Shown: positions 60,427 to 64,000 of the stretch, in pieces | How the letters are laid out: every line of letters begins with the position of its first letter | Position numbering within the stretch: position 1 is the first letter of the stretch | From: Granulosicoccus sp045106855 | GTDB taxonomy: Bacteria > Pseudomonadota > Gammaproteobacteria > Granulosicoccales > Granulosicoccaceae | Assembly (NCBI GenBank): GCA_045106855.1 | Contig: JBGCFI010000031.1 | Coordinates: 1 to 64,000, forward strand | Reading direction: 5' to 3' | DNA: 64,000 nucleotides | Made by a program: the position numbers and the translations under genes | Notes under the pieces: model-generated | Databases searched by the model: none | What the model saw: the letters and a program-made list of their open reading frames with translations, nothing else | What the model was told of the DNA's origin: nothing

Positions 60427-61650
60427 GTGAGTTCATTAAACATTCCAATCTACATGGATTATTCCGCTACGACGCCAGTTGACGAGCGTGTAGCAGCAAA
60501 AATGGCGGAATGTCTGACTAAGCAGGGGCACTTCGGCAATCCTGCGTCCCGCTCGCATCCATTTGGCTGGAACGCAGACGAGCTTGTCGAACAGGCTCGC
60601 GACAACGTTGCCAACCTGCTGGGTGCAAATAGTAAAGAGATCGTCTGGACATCGGGTGCGACCGAGTCGGATAACCTGGCGATAAAAGGGGCTGCGCTTT
60701 TCAACAAGAAGAAAGGCAAGCACATCGTCACACTTAAAACCGAACATAAGGCCGTGCTTGATACCTGCCGACAGCTCGAGCGAGAAGGATTTGAAGTTAC
60801 CTATCTTGATCCGCTGGACAACGGTCTGCTTGATCTTGACGCATTCAAAGCGGCATTGCGTGATGACACCACTGTCGTTTCAATTATGCACGTCAACAAC
60901 GAAATCGGTGTTATCCAGGATATCGCGGCCATTGGAAAGATCACCCGGGAGCGCGGCATCATTTTTCATGTCGACGCTGCTCAAAGCCCTGGCAAGGTTG
61001 CAATAGATGTGAATGAGATGAACGTCGATCTCCTGTCCCTTTGTGCCCATAAAGCATACGGTCCAAAGGGCATCGGAGCACTTTATGTCCGCCGCAAGCC
61101 ACGTGTGCGGCTTGAGGCACAAATTCACGGTGGTGGACATGAGCGTGGTATGCGCTCTGGCACATTGGCAACTCATCAAATCGTTGGAATGGGTGAAGCG
61201 TTCAGGATTGCGCACGAAGAGATGGAAACTGAAAACAAGCGGATGAAGGAATTGCGCGACCGGCTCTGGAATGGTTTCTCTGACATGGAAGAGATCTACC
61301 TCAACGGTGATCTTGAGCAACGTATCCCTGGAAACCTGAACGTCAGCTTCAATTTTGTAGAAGGTGAGAGCCTGATAATGTCGATGAAAGATATCGCAGT
61401 ATCCAGTGGGTCGGCCTGTACAAGCGCAAGTCTTGAGCCTTCTTATGTTCTCCGGGCTATTGGGCGTAACGATGAGCTTGCCCACAGCTCCATCCGGTTT
61501 ACTATCGGACGGTATACGACTGAAGAAGAAGTCGATTTCACTATCAAGCAAACGCGGGAAGCTGTCGAAAAGCTTCGCGATCTTTCACCATTGTGGGATA
61601 TGCACAAAGAAGGTATCGATCTGGATTCGGTCGTTTGGGCAAGCCATTAA
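60427..61650 (+). CDS. iscS: Cysteine desulfurase IscS
   Basis: Delivers sulfur for Fe-S clusters and thio-modified tRNAs. 407 residues; PLP lysine Lys209 in SLCAHKAYGPKG and the sulfur-carrying Cys331 in SSGSACTSASL. GTG start at 60427. Operon: iscR, iscS, iscU, iscA, hscB, hscA. Confidence 0.97.
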   Translation: MSSLNIPIYMDYSATTPVDERVAAKMAECLTKQGHFGNPASRSHPFGWNADELVEQARDNVANLLGANSKEIVWTSGATESDNLAIKGAALFNKKKGKHIVTLKTEHKAVLDTCRQLEREGFEVTYLDPLDNGLLDLDAFKAALRDDTTVVSIMHVNNEIGVIQDIAAIGKITRERGIIFHVDAAQSPGKVAIDVNEMNVDLLSLCAHKAYGPKGIGALYVRRKPRVRLEAQIHGGGHERGMRSGTLATHQIVGMGEAFRIAHEEMETENKRMKELRDRLWNGFSDMEEIYLNGDLEQRIPGNLNVSFNFVEGESLIMSMKDIAVSSGSACTSASLEPSYVLRAIGRNDELAHSSIRFTIGRYTTEEEVDFTIKQTREAVEKLRDLSPLWDMHKEGIDLDSVVWASH

Positions 61651-61778
61651 GTCGCTGGTTAGCATCCAGCAGCTCTTTGGCAGATCACATTCGTTAAAAT
61701 CAGTTTTCAAGCAAACAGCAAATTCCGGATCAGCATGATCCGGGCGTTAACAAGCAACACTTCACATCGGAGATCATC

Positions 61779-62189
61779 ATGGCTTACAGCGACAAAGTAT
61801 TAGATCACTACGAAAATCCACGCAACGTTGGTGTCCTTGACAAGGATGATCCAAACGTTGGGACTGGAATGGTTGGAGCGCCTGCGTGCGGCGACGTCAT
61901 GAGGCTTCAGATCAAGGTTAACGATGACGGTATCATCGAAGACGCCAAGTTCAAGACTTATGGTTGTGGGTCGGCCATTGCATCGTCTTCTCTTGTTACC
62001 GAGATGGTCAAGGGCAAAACTCTTGAGGAAGTCGGGCAGATCCGCAACAAGCATATTGCAGAAGAGCTGGCATTGCCGCCGGTTAAGATTCACTGCTCAG
62101 TGCTTGCCGAAGATGCTATTGCCGCCGCTATCGCAGATATCAAGGCAAAACGTGGCGATACCGAAAAAGAGTCTGCTATCGCTAGCTAA
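61779..62189 (+). CDS. iscU: Iron-sulfur scaffold protein IscU
   Basis: Scaffold on which Fe-S clusters are built. 136 residues; cluster ligands Cys37, Cys63, His105 and Cys106, and the LPPVK motif (99-103) recognised by HscA. Downstream of iscS by 128 bases. Confidence 0.97.
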   Translation: MAYSDKVLDHYENPRNVGVLDKDDPNVGTGMVGAPACGDVMRLQIKVNDDGIIEDAKFKTYGCGSAIASSSLVTEMVKGKTLEEVGQIRNKHIAEELALPPVKIHCSVLAEDAIAAAIADIKAKRGDTEKESAIAS

Positions 62190-62222
62190 CAGTTCGCGAT
62201 ATTGCTGGAGAGGTCGTCAAGA

Positions 62223-62546
62223 ATGGGTGTAACGTTTACAGATCGTGCCGCACAACACATCAAAGGTTTCCTTGATAAGCGAGGCAAAGGCATCGGCCTG
62301 CGCCTGGCTGTGCGCACTACAGGGTGTTCTGGCCTGGCGTATGTGCTCGAGTTCGCTGATGAGGTTGCCGCTAACGACGAAGTCTTCGAAGACAACGACG
62401 TTACCGTGGTAATCGACAAGAAAAGTCTTGTTTACCTGGAAGGCACCGAGCTCGACTACACCAAGGAAGGGCTCAATGAAGGATTCAAGTTCAGAAACCC
62501 CAATGTGAAAGATGAGTGTGGCTGTGGGGAGTCGTTCACGATTTAG
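62223..62546 (+). CDS. iscA: Iron-sulfur assembly protein IscA
   Basis: A-type carrier protein. 107 residues from ATG 62223 with GGAGAGG upstream. Cysteines Cys35 (TTGCSGLAY), Cys99 and Cys101 (DECGCGESF) are the ligands. Confidence 0.96.
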   Translation: MGVTFTDRAAQHIKGFLDKRGKGIGLRLAVRTTGCSGLAYVLEFADEVAANDEVFEDNDVTVVIDKKSLVYLEGTELDYTKEGLNEGFKFRNPNVKDECGCGESFTI

Positions 62547-62646
62547 GTGCGACTCCTTCAGTATTTCTTTGATCAGTGTCGCCCGATATGTGGGGCGATA
62601 TTGATCGTTTTCTGCCTGACCGGCTGAACAACATCACTCTCACACC

Positions 62647-63180
62647 ATGCCGTTAGATCTGTCCCGCAGTTTTTTCGAATTGTTTGATATTCAAGACGAT
62701 TTTGAAATCGACAAGGATCTTCTTGTCGAGAGGTATCGTGAGTTGCAAACGCAACTGCATCCTGACAAATTTGCGTCCAGCTCTGATGCTGAGCGACGCT
62801 GGTCACTGCAGGCAGCAAGCTATGTCAACGAGGGGTATCAGACCCTCATTAACGATCTGTCCCGAGCAGTGTATATGTTGCAGCTTAACGGTATCTCTGT
62901 TGACGAAGAGACAGATACACAGATGGATCCCATGTTTCTGATGGAGCAAATGGAGTTGCGAGAGTCTCTGGAAGTTGCCGAGTCGTCGAGTGATCCCTTC
63001 GCTGCTTTAGCTGGAATACGTAAACAGATTAAGTCCACTGTGGAGGCGCAGGTACAGTCGTTTACGTCGGCAGCGCAGCAATCTGACTGGTCAGCGTCAC
63101 GAACTATCACCCGTCAGTGGCAATTTTTGGACAAGCTGCTGAGAGAGACCAAGAGCATTGAAGAACGACTGGACGCGTGA
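62647..63180 (+). CDS. hscB: Co-chaperone HscB
   Basis: J-protein that brings IscU to HscA. 177 residues: J-domain with HPD at 38-40 and a C-terminal helical IscU-binding domain. Slightly acidic. Just upstream of hscA. Confidence 0.95.
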   Translation: MPLDLSRSFFELFDIQDDFEIDKDLLVERYRELQTQLHPDKFASSSDAERRWSLQAASYVNEGYQTLINDLSRAVYMLQLNGISVDEETDTQMDPMFLMEQMELRESLEVAESSSDPFAALAGIRKQIKSTVEAQVQSFTSAAQQSDWSASRTITRQWQFLDKLLRETKSIEERLDA

Positions 63181-63260
63181 GTTCAAGGGAGCAGGGTGGC
63201 GGTATTACACCTTTCCCTAGCCTGTTAGACTCACAAATATAAACTTTAAGGAATACAAGT

Positions 63261-64000
63261 GTGGCGCTGCTGCAAATAGCCGAACCTGGGCAAGCCCAGG
63301 CACCCCATCAACATAAGCTGGCCGTTGGCATAGATTTGGGTACAACCAATTCACTTGTCGCCGCTGTGCGCAGCGGTACGGCAGATGTTCTTGCTGATGT
63401 CGATGGAAACAGGTCCGTTCCCTCAGTCGTCAGTTACTCTGCTGGCGAGGAGCCAGTAGTTGGGCACAGAGCTCATGAACTGGCTGGCAATGCAAAGAAC
63501 GTTATACGATCCGCCAAACGTCTGATGGGAAAAGGGGCTTCCGACCTGGAAGGGTCCTGGTTGTCATATCATTATCAGTTTGATGTAACGTCGGGTTCGT
63601 TGCCTGCCTTCATTACTGATGCCGGGCTTCGAACGGCCATGGACGTCTCGGCAGCTATTCTGCGCCAACTCAAGGACACCGCTGAAGCAACGCTGGGAGG
63701 CGATCTTGTGGGGGCGGTGGTTACGGTGCCTGCTTATTTCGATGATGCACAACGTCAGGCAACCAAGGATGCAGCCAAGCTCGCCGGTCTGAACGTTCTC
63801 AGATTAATCAATGAACCTACCGCTGCGGCCGTAGCTTACGGGCTGGATAACGACGAAGAAGGCATCGTCGCGATCTATGATTTGGGCGGCGGGACCTTCG
63901 ATATCTCACTTTTGAAAATGCAGCGCGGTATATTCGAGGTGTTGGCAACCTCAGGCGATACCTCGCTCGGTGGTGATGATATAGACAACCTGGTGGTTAA
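63261..64000 (+). CDS. hscA: Hsp70-type chaperone HscA (partial)
   Basis: HscA is the specialised Hsp70 that helps release Fe-S clusters from IscU. Start GTG at 63261 with AAGGAAT upstream; the first residues VALLQIAEPGQA resemble E. coli HscA. Nucleotide-domain motifs GIDLGTTNSLVAAV, TVPAYFDDAQRQATKDA and YDLGGGTFD-type are present. The frame runs off the right edge after 246 codons, so the substrate-binding domain is missing. Confidence 0.95.
   Translation, partial: MALLQIAEPGQAQAPHQHKLAVGIDLGTTNSLVAAVRSGTADVLADVDGNRSVPSVVSYSAGEEPVVGHRAHELAGNAKNVIRSAKRLMGKGASDLEGSWLSYHYQFDVTSGSLPAFITDAGLRTAMDVSAAILRQLKDTAEATLGGDLVGAVVTVPAYFDDAQRQATKDAAKLAGLNVLRLINEPTAAAVAYGLDNDEEGIVAIYDLGGGTFDISLLKMQRGIFEVLATSGDTSLGGDDIDNLVV

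Overview
The window is a stretch of bacterial chromosome that is almost entirely coding. Housekeeping gene order and protein types place it in the Gammaproteobacteria: gyrA-serC-pheA-tyrA...aroA-cmk-rpsA-ihfB...lapB-pyrF, queA-tgt...yajC-secD-secF, suhB-trmJ-cysE-iscRSUA-hscBA, efp-epmA, ubiG, psd and parC. The lineage looks environmental rather than enteric, because several gene neighbourhoods (LysR next to a DUF1127 protein, and an frc-like sugar operon with a ROK repressor and ROK kinase) are ones I associate with marine and alphaproteobacterial-type genomes. A Granulosicoccus-like or other deep-branching marine gammaproteobacterium would fit. That is inference, not proof. The window cuts pgi at its left edge and hscA at its right edge.

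Region by region. 1-20.2 kb: pgi (partial) and parC; htpX; a LysR/DUF1127 divergent pair; a degenerate GGDEF protein; efp-epmA with a small HExxH protein; psd; a copper-delivery pair for cytochrome oxidase (PCuAC, SCO1); prmB; an outer-membrane barrel protein; a 0.65-kb array of hairpin repeats; envelope lipoproteins; a DNA-repair methyltransferase; an unusual subtilase with a second putative metal-protease motif; and SDR, squalene-synthase-like and ubiG genes. 20.6-34.6 kb: gyrA and the aromatic amino-acid/translation block, interrupted between tyrA and aroA by rfbA, a nitroreductase, an iron-binding protein and fur. 34.6-39.9 kb: an insert between ihfB and lapB with a DUF2306 membrane protein, an unrecognised protein, a Crp/Fnr regulator with a near-consensus FNR-type site, and a copper/redox cassette (DUF411 protein, cytochrome c, multicopper oxidase). 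39.9-45.2 kb: lapB-pyrF, a phosphoribosyltransferase, tRNA-Leu(CAA), queA and tgt. 45.5-53.4 kb: an accessory block between tgt and yajC, dominated by a minus-strand sugar operon. 53.8-64 kb: the Sec translocase subunits, suhB, trmJ, cysE and the ISC iron-sulfur operon with a type-1 IscR operator.

The most system-like accessory element is the sugar operon at 46.7-53.5 kb. In transcription order it holds a ROK repressor, periplasmic sugar-binding protein, permease, ATPase, P-loop kinase, ROK sugar kinase and class II aldolase. A perfect 9-5-9 inverted repeat sits in front of the repressor gene, and hairpins lie between the binding-protein and permease genes. It resembles the fructose (frcRBCAK) arrangement with a second kinase and an aldolase added, suggesting import, two phosphorylations and aldol cleavage of a sugar not identifiable from sequence alone. 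Other notable items are the subtilase/HExxH fusion, the class-II-spaced FNR-type site, the GyrA acidic tail and the hairpin repeat array.
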